Source of the DNA: Amphiura filiformis
Taxonomy: Eukaryota; Echinodermata; Ophiuroidea; Amphilepidida; Amphiuridae
Assembly (NCBI RefSeq): GCF_039555335.1
Contig: NW_027305500.1
Coordinates: 124,001-188,000, forward strand
Direction: 5' to 3'
Length of the DNA stretch: 64,000 nt
Shown here: piece after piece, positions 46,201-61,000 of the stretch
How positions within the stretch are numbered: position 1 is the stretch's first letter
How the letters are laid out: every line of letters starts with the position of its first letter
The notes under the pieces: generated by a model
Seen by the model: only the letters and a program-made list of their open reading frames with translations
Database searches by the model: none
What the model was told of the DNA's origin: nothing
Translations under genes and position numbers: made by a program

Positions 46201-49200
46201 AAGCAGCCCAGATATCACGGTGATTACTGACGATATCTTAGTTATTCGAAACTCGTCATCAATATGGATAATGTTCAGCACTGAAACTACTATAACTGAA
46301 GCGGAACAAGAAGAAATAGGGACTAATGTTGAACAAATAGGACAGATAATACCTATCGTTAAAGGCTTCTGGATCAACTTAGAGATACGGTCACCTGGTA
46401 AGCTTAATACTCAAGCCTTCGTCATTATCTAGTAAGCGTAAAACTAAACATAAACAGTCCTCGAAGCATTTTGTTCGGTGGTTCATGACATCGTCGATCA
46501 ACTAGATGAAAATTCTGATTTGATATAACCGATATAGAGACCGATCGAAGTTTTAGGAAAGTGGTTCTTCAAATGACGGCTTCTTTGAAATGAGCTTGAG
46601 GCCCGGAATGAGCTTACTTTAGGTGTGGTCTCAGATCCAGAATTATGTCCATTCCTGGATTGCAAAGGTTTTTTGTAATACCGTCCCTCTAGACAATTTG
46701 ATGCGCAGTTATTAATTATGTATACTGTTATTCTTTGCGTACACTTATTAGCTCTGCATAATAGTTCGTCGGCTGTATTCCATAGTGGCGTATAGTGATT
46801 TTTGGTCATTTTTTTGAAAATTGGCACATATGTTTTTAATGATGTTCTCTTTAATTTTTTCTAAGTCTCGTCAGTCATAATTAGCTAATTAATTAGTAAG
46901 TAATTAATTAAATGTGGCGTATAGTTACAAAGTGAATTTTTGTGTTTTCCATACTGGCGTATCGACCATACGCCATTTTTTATACACATTTTATAATTAT
47001 GAAATATCTGCAAAAATGAAAAACATTGTATGTCATAGTGGCGTACACCTTGCTACATGTCATAGTGACGTATCGGACCTATACGCCACTATGGAATGAA
47101 GCCGACGAAAAGTAACGCCATAGGGATTACACGGCGACCGAGGTGGCGTAAGGTTAACGTTAGGTTAGGATATTGCGTTTTGCTTGTTTTCCATAGTGAC
47201 GTATAGTTTTATGCTTTTCAATTTGCCAACAATATTATGTATTTATTTCTTTTGAAAAATATATAAATATAAAATCTATTTAGTTTACTACAGAAATTTC
47301 ACATCATTTACAAAATACAATGAATGTCTGATTTACACAACTCGATTTTAAATTGGCATTTCTTCAAACCCGATTTTCTCGAAAAGTTGTTTATTCGCGG
47401 CGCCCCACCATACGCCACTATGGAATACAGCCGACGAGTTGTTAATTTTTAATACTGATTGTTTATCTAATCACATATTTAATCCTCTCTTCCAACGTTC
47501 CTCTTTTCCTAAAGTCAAACTATTTCTTTTATGATTAATTAAGTTGATTAGGTCGTTGGTTGGAGGAGGTGTGGACACGGAGGTGTGGACACGGAGGCAT
47601 ATAAACTGTATGGAAAGAGTCCAGTACAGTTTGATGACATGGTTATTTTCCCTTTTATGTTGATTTACAAACTGAAATCCATGATTATTTAGTACCAAAG
47701 TTGATAGCAATCATATGGCAAATAAATAATTAAGTAGTGTGTGTAATTTCTATTTATTAATAAGACTAACGAGCTGGTTTATGGGTCACTCCATGTCTTT
47801 AGCCATAGACTTCTATGTAAAACAGTCGATTTTCAGAGTTCCATGTAGTAAGACCGAAAGTGTCAAATGAAGAGATAATTTGTACTCTGGGTTGTTATGA
47901 TTATTTATGACTTAAACCAGTTACTGAAAGTGTTTTAAGCAGCTATTTAGCATTAATTTAGATTTTTGAATAACTAATTAGGTATAATAATAAAGAAAAT
48001 TTTGAACACCCTGTATACATTAAAGCAAGCATCGCACCCTATACAAACTATATATTTTCTGGTGGCCTTTTTCAAGACCTGTTTGATTTTGACCTCCTCC
48101 GATTGTGAAAATGCGCCTGAAAAGAAACACACAATTTAAAACTATACAACATGTTCATTAAAAAGTTAATCGGTGCACTCTGTATATTTTCTCGCACATC
48201 CTGAATATTGATTTCAAGTTAAGGTCATTTAATCTGTGTTCTTTATGCTTTCCAGCAATGTATATTTTTACATACCTGTAATTGGTACATGGTACATAAA
48301 GTTAGAACCATTTATATCAAAACTAATGTTTTCAAAACTAATGTCACGAAAGAGGGTCCCAACTGATGACACATAACCATATAAAATATCATACTTCCGT
48401 CACTTTATGTATTTATTCCATGGCGATATCGCTGAAGGAAAGTAGCAATAATTATTACGAATATTCATGTCTAGGTGAAAACTGCGCAAACAACACTAAC
48501 AACTGTGAAGAAGGCTTGGTTTGTTTAGATGGAAAGGTTTTCTGTGATGGCTACAAGACTTGCGCAGACGGCTCGGACGAAGTCGATTGCAATCAAAGTA
48601 GGTAACACTTAAAGTACTGCAAAAAGCTTAAAGATCATGATCAATAACCAGAAGATTACTTATTGCGTCACATCCCACAATGCAACCGACCAAAATTAGT
48701 ATACCCTTCATGTGCAGGTGGAGCTAAAACATTACGCGAAACTGTAGGTAGTGCAAAACTCGGAAAAGATGATGATCAATTTGCCGTAGAAGTGATGATA
48801 TAATAGGATAGGTTAAAACAATTTTTGAATATATCGGACTGCACTAGTAAGTTCACGCGGTACCTCTGCAGTGAACCATAGATGTCAAAGAACAGGGATA
48901 AGGACCTGGATCGTAATTCCATAGATAAATTCATATCATGCTGATCACTCGCAGTTGTAAGATTAGTATCTTTGAATTAAAGAAAAGAGCGGTACTGCAT
49001 CTATGTTTGCAAAAATACGCGGGTGATGAGTGTAACCTGCTTGTAGTGCAGAACGATTTATTTAAAAATTGTTTTAACTTATTGCTATGGTAGTTAATCC
49101 TATTACATCCTCACTTCTACGGCGAATAAACAGAGGGTTACTTATTGCACCATCTCCCATAATGCAACTGACCAAAATTAACATAACCTTCATGGTGTTG

Positions 49201-52026
49201 ACATTACGCAGAATTGTGTAATGGTGATTTCTTTACTTTAAGTCCTATTTTATCTTCCTAGTTTGGTATCACTACGCCACCTCCTATATAATGCTTTTGT
49301 ACCGTAATCAGGTAGTAGTCCTAGTTAATAGCTTAGCACGTGTACGATAGTATGCCCGTGTCAATTTTGTTCACTCGAGAGTTTTATTATTATGTTTTAT
49401 TCAATATTCAATGTAAATTAATGCAAGGTATTTTATCTACTTCTTCGTGTGATTTACTTGCCTCTTTGATGTGTGTCATGAGTTTTCCCCCGGGTAACTT
49501 GGAGTTTCGTGGTCCAGTAATCATCGGTGTATCTTTAGCCGCCATGATACCTGGGCTGCGAAACGCCAGGATACTTCACAAGAATTGTATAAAGGGTTGC
49601 AAATACCACTATATGATAAGATATTATCTGATATCTAGATTGCTTTAAGGCGGTCGGTAATACGTTACAACTTCGCATCAATGCATTAATGCATTGTATG
49701 TCATACGTAAATATACACACATTTGGGCCAGGTTAACACAAGACAGCTCTTTAAAATGAGTAAGGAGGATAGTGCAATGAGATAATGACTGTACAAGGTA
49801 TTCTCGAGGACAGATAAAATACCACAGGTGACCACAAGTTGTAAAGTGAAAAAATAATGGAAACATTATTTTGTTTAAGACATAGATAACGTGATTATTC
49901 CATCCTCATATCATTCACTGTGACGTCTGTCACAGTAGAAACAAGATCTGTGAAAAGTACAAGTGTATTCCAATTTATTTATGTGGGCACACCTTTTCTC
50001 TTCTTTCTTTTCAGACATATGTCCAACAAGACGCATCAGCATTACTCGAGACAGGGGTATTTATGTAGCAACCAGTCCGCATTTTCCTCGAGTATACCCA
50101 GCAAACGTACAATGCGTCTGGTTTTTCCATTCGATCACGTCAGGCTTTTTCGTGTTAAAAACTGGCAAAGTGTTCCGACTTGATATACACGATGATGTAT
50201 CTGTTGGTACTACAGAGGTTGTATCGCCCAGCACTACTATCTACCGTTTTCCACGATTTGTACAGCATTACCATTTAGGTGCTATCTATAAATTGATTGA
50301 TGAAAATACTTTTTGGCTTCGATTCGTGTCGTCTAGTTTTGGCACTTCCGATGGAGTTTACGTCATTATTGAAAGGAGAAATGTTAATGGTATGATTGAT
50401 TTCCACGTCTGTTAACAAGATAGTTCAATTGATAACGCGTTCGACTACGGTGCGAGAGGTTGCGGGTTCGAACCCTGGCGGTGCCTTGTACGCTCTCGTG
50501 GAAAAATTGAATTAGCTTGAAATTCCCCTGGACAAGGAACTTACTGCTAATTGTCTCGTTGTAACCCGTACGAAACTCGGGGAGCTGATCCTGGTTGCGA
50601 TTGATATTTGTGGAATGTCTAGGGTGTGCGCTCTTGTAGCAACAAAGTCCCTGAATTGTCGTGAAATGGTTTATGGAATGATGTGTGCCGTAGTGGTCAG
50701 CGACAACTGTAAAGTGTGCTGAGGCTTGTGGATCAACGTCTAGGCGTTGTGCCTGTGCGTAGCGCACTATTATATAAATCACTGCCATTTTTTTGTTAGA
50801 AAACAATATGACTATTCAATAAAAACCTTTAACATCTTCACCCGTGCCTGTATAGGATTCTAAGAAATAAACCGGTCGTTAAATGTATCAATTTAGCACA
50901 GGTTAATTTTAAGCCAAAACAACAATTTCTCGCAACCAGAATTTTAAAATGGACCCATTAATTTTAATTGTTTTGATTATTGGGCAATAAGACATATTTT
51001 ACAGCTTAGACAGATTTTTTGACTTAAAAACATTCCTAATATTTTATCAAATGATTTTAGAGGTGCAAGTGCATTTTCCACCTAATGGGACTTGAAATTT
51101 ATTCTAATTCAGGCTATGCTGCAGTTTAAACTTAAATGCAGATTTTGTTATGAGTCATTATTTATTCATTTCATCTAACAAATCCTGTCCAGGCCTATCA
51201 AAAATACCATTCACGTGTTGAATGCTTCATATGCTTGGCCTGTATGAGCATGCAGTGCTAGTTACTTTAACAACTAGGATCTTGATCGATCGAGAACAAA
51301 AGCTATACAATAAGATACAATATTGCCAACAATGCGGTTAAGGTGCCAAATTGTGATAGTGTATAACATAAGATAGCTTGTCACGGTTTCCCCAAAAATA
51401 TATAACTATTTAAGTTTAGTTCCCAGTTTTAGATAATGTTTGAAAGTATGTTTTCCTTACGAGTTGATGGAGCAAGAAATATCAATAGATATAGGGTGAT
51501 TTATCAATGAAGTGTTCCTCTGCTGGCTAAACGTAACATTTTTAAACTCGAGGACATTTGGTGCGGACTGAGAAGTCGCATCGGTAACACTGATTGATAT
51601 CGAGATTGGTACATATGAGGTTTTATTTCGAGGTCAAACAGATGTATTCAACTTTAGACTTTCTCACATATAGGTGGATTCTGATTATTTTTCTGTTAGA
51701 GCAGTATCTCAATTGACGATAAAGTTTATAGATAGACATCAAACAAGTTGCAGTTCAGACCAAATATGCTACTTTCGTTTCGAAAAGAAATTTTAGCCTG
51801 ACAAAACCAAATGAATTTTTACTCACTACAATATTTCGTCCTTCACATCGGAGGATTCCGTCAGGTTATGACTGATATGTTCATTTGATCCGCTTTCCCC
51901 GGGAGGTTGGTTTCCGGTGATGTTTAGACTAATTTCCATTCTTTAAAAGCGGATCATAGACGTGGCTGAGGAAATAATGTGCCTCTTCTCATTATCATCA
52001 TTACCATCGTCTTCATCAACATTATC

Positions 52027-52092
<66 letters not shown>

Positions 52093-55000
52093 GTCACCAT
52101 CATCACCATCACCTAATCTTCGCCGGCGTCGTCACCATTATTATATGTTTATTATGATTATAATTGATAGTGTCTTATATTGGGTTCAGTTGGTGCAATG
52201 GCCATGATGGCCGAAGCTATCATTATCATAGCTATTGTGACGGGAATACCCTATGTTATATACATGATTGCTATGGAATTGGAATATGTCTTGACGGGAC
52301 TGACAAACGTGGTTGTCACGGTAATGTTTTATATTGAACAAAAATACATTAAAACATGGACCACTATAATAAAAGGTCCACAAATTCCACCTTAAGACTC
52401 TAGAATAATTCAAAAAGGTTTTTTTTTACAAAATTAAAATATTTTTCAGGTAGTTAGTAGCACATTTCGTTTCACACAACTGGGCAATCGTTGCGTTTGT
52501 TCACAATGACTCATTATGTCTCTTTGACAACATTTTTCTGTGTTGTGATAATACTCAGATATTCGCCGTAGAAGTGACGTAATTAATCTGATTAACTACC
52601 ATATGAATAACAATGCACTACAACGTTCACGCGGTTCCTATGCATTGAATCATAGATGTCAAAGAACAGGGATAAAGACCTGGATCGTAATTCTAAATTC
52701 TATAGAATATAGCATGCTGATCACTCCACCTGAAAGATTAGTGTATTTCAAAGGAGTGTTATTGTATTCAATCTATGATTGCAGACAGATACAGGTGATG
52801 CATGTAACCTGCTTGTAGTGAAGGGCGATATATTCAAAAGTTGTATTCATCTATTGCTATGGAAGTTAATCCGTTTATTAACGTCACTTCTACGGCGAAT
52901 TAGCAGTCAATTTGTTTGTACTGGTACTTGTACGCGTATTCACTATTTTCTGCTGATCTTATTCATCATCATCATATCTTCTTCTGCTTAAACTATTCCT
53001 TTTTATAGCGAAAAAACCCCAATTTGATCACAGTACTATTCGCCAGCGAAGTGATTACATAACTCCCTGGTAACCAGATCACGCACCTTTTGGAATTGGT
53101 AGTACATGCCATAGACTTTGTGTGGCGATCATTTCGATCGCGGTGCAGGACTCAAAAGCGTGATCCAGTTGACATGGTGATAATCGGATTACACGTAACA
53201 CTTCGCTGGCGAATTATCACTCTCGTATTTTTCAGACACGCCAATTTGTCACAACGAATCATGTTATTATATTGATCATATTGATGGTGGCTTGCCCTGG
53301 CAGAACGCATATTCCAGATGTGAACAATATTTTCACAGCGAGTTACTTGTACTAAACACCAAGGAAGAATATGATCTTATTACAATGATTGTGTCTCTTG
53401 TAGAAACACGTCGATACGTTTGGCTCGGATGCACCAATCGTCCTGAGAAGAATGATGAGCTCACTTGTAGCAAGGAGCAGATCTTTTGGAACATAACTTC
53501 TGGGCATCACACGGGGTATTGGGCAAGCGGAGTTCAAGGTATTGTTTGACTTATGACTCGAGATAAAATGAGGCGAATGACTCATGTGATATTTGAGTAC
53601 CAAACTAATCGAAATGACGTGGCTCGACCTGAATTGTTGGTGACGCGTTAGTTGACCTTGGCCTATTTCTACTCCCATGAATTGGGTTGGTAAAAGTTCT
53701 TTCCTTCAAAAATCCTTCAAAAATATTTTCACATTCCCTTTTGAAATTCAGTTCTGCTTAGGAGCATGATTCTGACAGTGATATTTAATTAATTTTGTTA
53801 CACAGATTCTGGGTATACAAGAAGTGACTGTGAGGAGATCTGCGTGGCCTTGGATACACAGCGTTCATCATTATTTTACTTGCCATGTGGATGTGGTCCT
53901 GCTATTAATTATGATTTGTCAGTCATGTATTATCCGTATGATCCGCTTGCTACTCCAATATGCGAGATAAATTACTTAATATTCAGTGTCGCGAAAGGTA
54001 TGTATAAAATGATATCAAAATATAGTACAGTCATGCAATCCGGCACATTATGACACCCCATTGAATCCAATGTGACTTCAAGAAGCAAAGTTACAAGCAT
54101 TTGATTAGACGAAGGTCCCGTTTTAAAAGTGACAAACTGGCCTATTCAAAACTCCACGGACTAGACAGCTGGTTTGAGAGTGGTGAATGGTGAATTTATA
54201 CATGCCTTTAATTTAAAATAAAAGGAACAAGAGAAAACTGAATCAAAAGAACTGACAAATAAAATGAAAGTTATGAAAAGTACAGAGAAGTAAAAACTGA
54301 AATAAAACTGCTTTAAATAAAGCTTTATTGAAGAAACTGTGTTATCTCTTTGTTGTGCTTGTTGGAATCTTTTTGCGCCCTTTATAGGCCAGTTTGTCAC
54401 TTTTAAAACTGAACTTTCGTCTATTTAATAGCTTGTAACTTTACTTCTTGATGTCATATTGGATTCAATGTTGTGTCATAATGTGCAGGATTAGATAGTG
54501 CATCTATTAAACAAATAAGTTTACCCAAATATGGTATAGTTTTAGAAATGTGATTATTTTTCCAAGTGTAAGGATACTTTTTTGGCGCAGTATATATTGC
54601 AATATAGTGCAATATATAATGTAGCCTTGTATCACACTCAAAGCCATTCAATATTAATTAAATCTTTTTTAATCTGATGCCAATAACTTAAGAATCAACT
54701 TAAAATCTTGAGTCTAATCCATCAGCAAAGATTCTTTTGCCATGGATCCTTACTGTGCAATTGATGTTGATGAAGTTGTTTATGCGTTAAACAGAGCAAA
54801 AAAACAAAGAGAGCCGCAAGTATTGATGGAATTCTCGCGTTTCATAATACGATGCGCCGCCAGCGGTTGCTTTTGGCAGTCAAATTTTCGACTCCAGAGT
54901 CGACATCGCCGTTCTAGCTGCTATTGAATTTTCATGCGAGTGAAAATTAATATGTTGAAAACAGCTCCACGAAGGATTCCCTGTGATCAATAGATAGAAA

Positions 55001-58000
55001 ATGGATCTACTATAGTTGTGAATTATTGTTTTAGTGTGCATTCGCATGTAACATCATTATAATGACATTTAAACCCACAATGATGCGTGTTCCTGTATTG
55101 TATTCGTATTACGCGGGCTTTGGATGTCGACTCATTTTTCCATGATGCACTGCGTATTTTGGCCTCGACCCAGCGACCGCTGGAGGCGCATCGTGTTGTG
55201 AAACGCGAGAATTGTTACATGTGCAGAGTTGCTTAAAAACAAATCAACAGTCAAAGTACTACATGCTCTATTTAGCCAGTGTTTTACATGTGGTATTTGT
55301 CGATCTAAATGGAAATAAAGATTCACATCGGGGTCGATGCTTTGCGTCACACGCACTGCGTGTTAAAAACGTGACGCGTAAAGAGCGGGTTGCGCTCGGC
55401 AAGTACAAGAAGCATTTACACATGCACTGAATTAATTATCCTCATACCTCCAGTTTCCGAGGTCTATTTACTTTGTACTTCTATGTGGACAGACTGTACT
55501 GTGATGTATTCGTAAAACGCCTAACTGACTGGATTGAAGCAAATAATGTTATTTACAAGTGGCAGAATGGCTTTGGAAAAGTCCGACCAGGGAAGTGCCG
55601 CTAGGACTTCCCTGGTTCGAGGTTGTCTCGATCACATGTATACACTGTATGCTTTTGTACAAAACAGAAATTTGTGTAAAAAGGATAAAGGGGTACTTTT
55701 GCTTTCTTATAGAATTGAAAATATACATTTGACCGTGTTTAGCAAGTATTTGTGGTGCATATTATCATATTATTGTTTATATGACAATGTAAAATGTGCA
55801 ATAAGTTAATGGATCGTTTAACAGATTGGTTTGATATTGAAATCGGTTTGAAAAAGAGATGACTGTTGTCCGGTACTACTCATTGATGTAATGAATGAAT
55901 ATCAATGTAGTATTCCATTGCCAGATATAAAAATTGATTTCTTAATGTATGCTGCCGATATTGTTTTATTAGCTAAACATGAAGGTTCTATTCAAAGTGT
56001 GTTAAACTTGGTCTCTGAATGGACAAAACGTGTTAAAAATAATAGTAAATTACTGAAAACGGCTATTACTTTAATATTTTTCAGAATCTTGTCTAAACAA
56101 AACACGACTAATTGAAATGGAGTTAAATGGTATCATTACATTATCCAAACCACCAAAATTCAGTTTCACAACTTTTGAGGAATGTGTTTGGTATTTGCAT
56201 TCGCAATTTGTAAACAGTGCTTTCAAAATTTCCGTACATATTATTCATATCGAGCCATACGTACGAATTGGTGACACCGTGATTTACGCAGGCTATGGTA
56301 ATAATAGCATGTTGGAGGAGGCGTCATTGTTTTCCTTTAACATTATGAATATGGATGATCAAATCGTATGGATTTATGGCCAAGAAGCGTGGATACTGAC
56401 AAGCTGTATACTGCATTGTTTCGCGCATCGTCTTAATTATACTGTAACGATTGAAATGCAATTAACAGGTAACTAAGATTATTGGCATGGTTAAAATATC
56501 CGGTTTAAAATTGTATTGAAATAAAATTAAATACACACAGAAACATTGCTTATTAAGTGTTCAATTCTGGAAGCAACGGGATGCAATTTCTCAGCTGAAA
56601 TCCCGGGGATGAAATGCTAAGGCTGAGAAAAAATATTATTAGGACTACCTTCCTAAATGTAGCTGTGATATCTGCAATGTATGAACATATAACAGTAACG
56701 AGATGTGATATAACCGAAATCGAATAGCATCAATATTCGGGAGAAAGTGGATATTCAAATATTAAATATTTAAGTTGCCGTCAAAGCCTGCGCCACAACA
56801 GATAATTGAATTGAGAAGGACGCCGCCACACTGATCACTAACGACCACGCCGTAAATAGGGGTGGGCAATACACATTATGGTTGCTTTTAAAACGGTACC
56901 TGTCAGAGAAATCTATATAGAGAAGCTCAGAGAGCAACATTTCAAGAAATATCTGTCATATCACAGGTATAAATAAATACGACTCTAATAAAATGATGTG
57001 AATTTCCACCAATTAAATAGCATAAACATTTGTATAAAGGTGATTATATTTAAAGTAAGATTTTAAATTATTCAACATAGCCTGGCAATTGGCGATAATT
57101 ATTTTTTTATACTTCCAGATACTGGTAACAAAATGAAGTCTGACTGCGCATTTGGTTACCATGGTTACGGAAGTCTGGCAATTCAACTTGTATGTGACGG
57201 ATGGCAGCACTGTATACCTTTTACAGAAGAGAAAGAGTGTGGTATATAGTTTAAATGTAGTCTTTCAAAGTTTCTTCAACATATGTATTTTTGATTTTGA
57301 AAGAAGAAAAAGAAGAAGGCGAAGAAGAAGAAGGCGAAGAAAAAGAAGGCGAAGAAGAAGAAGAAGAAGACGAAAAAGAAGACGACGACGAAGAAGAACT
57401 AGATGGCACTGTTGTGTTTGAGCAAACACGAATATCTATGCCTGTGATTCCCAACCTAACCCCCACCCCCCCCACCCACCCTCCATGACACACCTAACCC
57501 ATCCTGACACCCCGTAATAGTTTTAACGCATAATGGGCCATCAGCATACCAACGCAGGACATTGTAGCTGCTTTATTTGCTGAGAAACAGCCGGCCCTAT
57601 ATTTTGGCGTTTGGGGCCCTGGGCCCCCCATATTATGTGACATATGGGACTCTGATATTCCAATAACAATATAATATCTACCCATTTAAAGGAATGATGC
57701 TCAAGGGCTATCAGTGCACAAATCATGGTCCTTGTTAACATTTGGGGACATGGTCCTATATTTTATTTCACCTATGGGACTCTTGTACATATTTAAAGGT
57801 GCAGTGCTCAAGAGTTATCGTTGCATAAACTAAGTGTCCTGACACTGCTTTATTCATTGAGTAACATTTGGCCCTTTGTTTTAGCATTTTGTGCCCTGGG
57901 GCCCTTGACCTTGGACATTTGGGCTAAAAATCGTCAAAAGTCACATCTAGGTGTAACACCCTTACGTATGCTACATATCGGCCATGATACATTTGTACTT

Positions 58001-61000
58001 AGAGAGCTAGACTTGTCAATATAATGCCCCTGTGTCCAGGTCATGTCACCATTAGCAGTGTGACCATTATAATTCAAAGTAGCATGATTCATTCTGACAA
58101 ATGACTAGACTCATTGTCAAAAAACAAACGAGAGTGATATTAAAACTGTGATCAAAGGCTTTTTGCATAGATAAAAAGTGATGGTTTGAAGAAGAGGATA
58201 AAGATGAAGATAAATAAAGATGATAATGTTGATGATGATGATGATGATGATGGAGAAGAGGAAGGAAGAGGAGAAGAAGATGATATAATGAAGATAGAGA
58301 TTTAAAGAAGATGAATATTATGATGAAGAAGCGAAAGCCTGATGGAGGAAGAGGAGAAAACAGGGAAGATTAAACAAACGAAGGAGTAAAAGATGATGAA
58401 CATGATGAAGAAAAAGGAGGGAAAAAAAGAAGAAGATAATGTACCCGAATTCTAACTCTTATTTAACCACACTCAGTCAAATTATATTCTTATTACTAAA
58501 GCGTCAATACGTTTCTTTCTTCCACCTTTCTAAATTTAGGATTTTGCCAGGATGCTTCTCATGTTAATGTGGATGAAAATAAAACCACTCTGTCGTCTCC
58601 TCTATATCCTTCGTTTTATCCTGATGACCTGAAGTGTATTTGGTTTATACATAGATCAGATGGTTTCTACACCTTCTTTGAGTTTGTGCATGTCAGCATA
58701 GATGATGATTTACTCAGTATTGGATTTGGATCGCATGTGTCAATTGCGTCTTTAGCAATGGATATGACGGGAGGTGATATTCGTCCAGGATCACTGACAT
58801 TAAATTCGACGGATGGGTGGTTGAAGTTTACAAGTGATTCAATTGGGCGAGGCAATGGATTCCTGATAAGTGTTTCATCTACAGAATATTATGGTAATGT
58901 TATTTGCACACTGTTGTGTAAAACAACAAGCCCGGGCCAACGCCACGACCTCCGACATGCCTTTGCACCATCACTACAGCCAATGTACCTGGTAGCCACC
59001 CCCGTATTACTACCTATTACCACCACCACTACTTCTGTCACCACCGCCTTCTTCAATAATCCACAGTAATTACAAGCTGTATCAAAATGATTGGTAGCCA
59101 TCAGTTTGCATTGATAATGGATAAGTCACATCAAAATACAACTTAAGATCCAAATAATTTGTAGATTACTTGTATAACAAGTCATAAACAATACATTCTG
59201 GACATTTTGAGAGTAACCAATGTAAAATTTGGCAGAGCATTTCAATAAACATCACAATTGGTGGGTACCAATCATTTTGATACAGCTTGTACATAAATTA
59301 TATAAACCATTTCATGACTTGATTTTTTTTCGTAAATTATTCCAGTTGGCTGCCAAGAACCCTATACTTTCCAATGCAAATCTGGATATGGATGTTTGGA
59401 ATCTAATCAAATTTGCGATAATTTTCCGCTATGTTCAGATGGATCAGACGAAGATCAATGCGGTAAGCAGACCTAAACGGTTCACAAGTTCTAAGTTCCC
59501 GCCTAAGACGTTTTAAAATAAATGCAATATTTTTACAGAATTAAAAAAATGCAAAAGGTAATAGTAGCCTATTTTATTTTACCAACCTGTTCCAATATGT
59601 GTCACACATCGTTGCGTTTCGTCACAATGGACGACAAAAAGGGCGCAGTTTTGAAAGTTGCACTGTGGTCCATTCAACTCACACAAAGCATGCAGAATGT
59701 ACTTTTGGTGCATTTTTCTTGAGAGTTGAATTCTAAACTGCATATTTTACTTATTTTATTACATAATGAGATATTGTGACCGACCGCAACGATATATGAC
59801 ATTGCAAATTGGACCAGTTGTGTAAAACACTACAGGCTACAAATTACTTTGGTAGTGTTTTTAAATTTCTTGAACACTTTTCGATTGATTACTTTTTGAA
59901 TATTTTTCCCTTTAGAGCAAAGATAATAGCGGACTGCCTCAGAAATAAAATTTGCAAAAAAATCGAGCAAGCACAACAAAGATCAATGTAAATTTTCTCA
60001 TTTTCGATCATTTAATAAGTCTAAAATACTGGGATCTTATCTAATTTACATTTAAGTTATTTATTTAAGAAATAAAATGTAATATTTTACATCCCAATAA
60101 GGTGGGTCAATCTTCTGTATGAGGCAGTAAAAATACTCTAGGTGATAACTGGCTTTAATTACACTGATTACAAAAAATGTAATTAGTTATGGAGTTATCG
60201 CACAAAAAACCTCATTTTGGGGTAAAATGTCACTTTTTTTATAAATGTCACTCAGGCGACGAAAAAAAGAAACCCTGTTCTACGGGCGGACGGACCTGTC
60301 AAGTAGGGTCGGTCGGTCGGCATTTTTTTTTTGGAAATGACGCAAAAAATCACCAAAATCTGTAAATAATTTGTAATTTGTGAAAATACAAAAAAAATTG
60401 TTTCTGAAATTTCCGAAATTTGGGTCGGCATTCATTTGTACAGGAACAAATTTTTCTCTCAATTTGTTCAAAATCTGGGTCGGTCGGGCCCGTAGAACAG
60501 GGCTTTCTTTTTTCGTCGCCTCAGCACACATTTTTCACATAGGATATATATGCTTGCCAAAACCTCCCCACCAAACATTCTGATTAAAATCTGTTATCTC
60601 CTAGAGTAAAATGTATTGATAATGGGTGAGGCGTAAAGGACAAAGCAGCAACCTTTATTTCTATTCTTTTACTCAAGATTAGTGCGATTTAAATAGAACA
60701 TATAATTGTTTTGCCCATAAAATTATATTTAAAGTTGTTTACAAAATATAGATGTTAAATTCACTTTCTTTTATGTTTTTACTGCCTCGGACACATATTT
60801 GGATGTAAAGGTTAAGGGCTGGGGTATGAACGTTTGGACAGTATTTATTTTGGGACATTAGAGCACACCAGACATATCGAATTGCATTCTGAATACGAAG
60901 AATGTCATTCTGATATCAAATAATTTTGATTTTTTGAAATTCGCAATTTAATACAAATTTTATGGCAAATCATTAAAAATTGACATTTTTGATATTTAAC

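Noticed and set aside
51962..52207. Poly-Ser frame
   Set aside because: Produced by the (ATC)n microsatellite; no domain or splice context.
57152..57493. Poly-Glu, poly-Arg and poly-Ser frames
   Set aside because: Produced by the (GAA)n tract. The real coding content here is the short LDLa exon ending at 57241.
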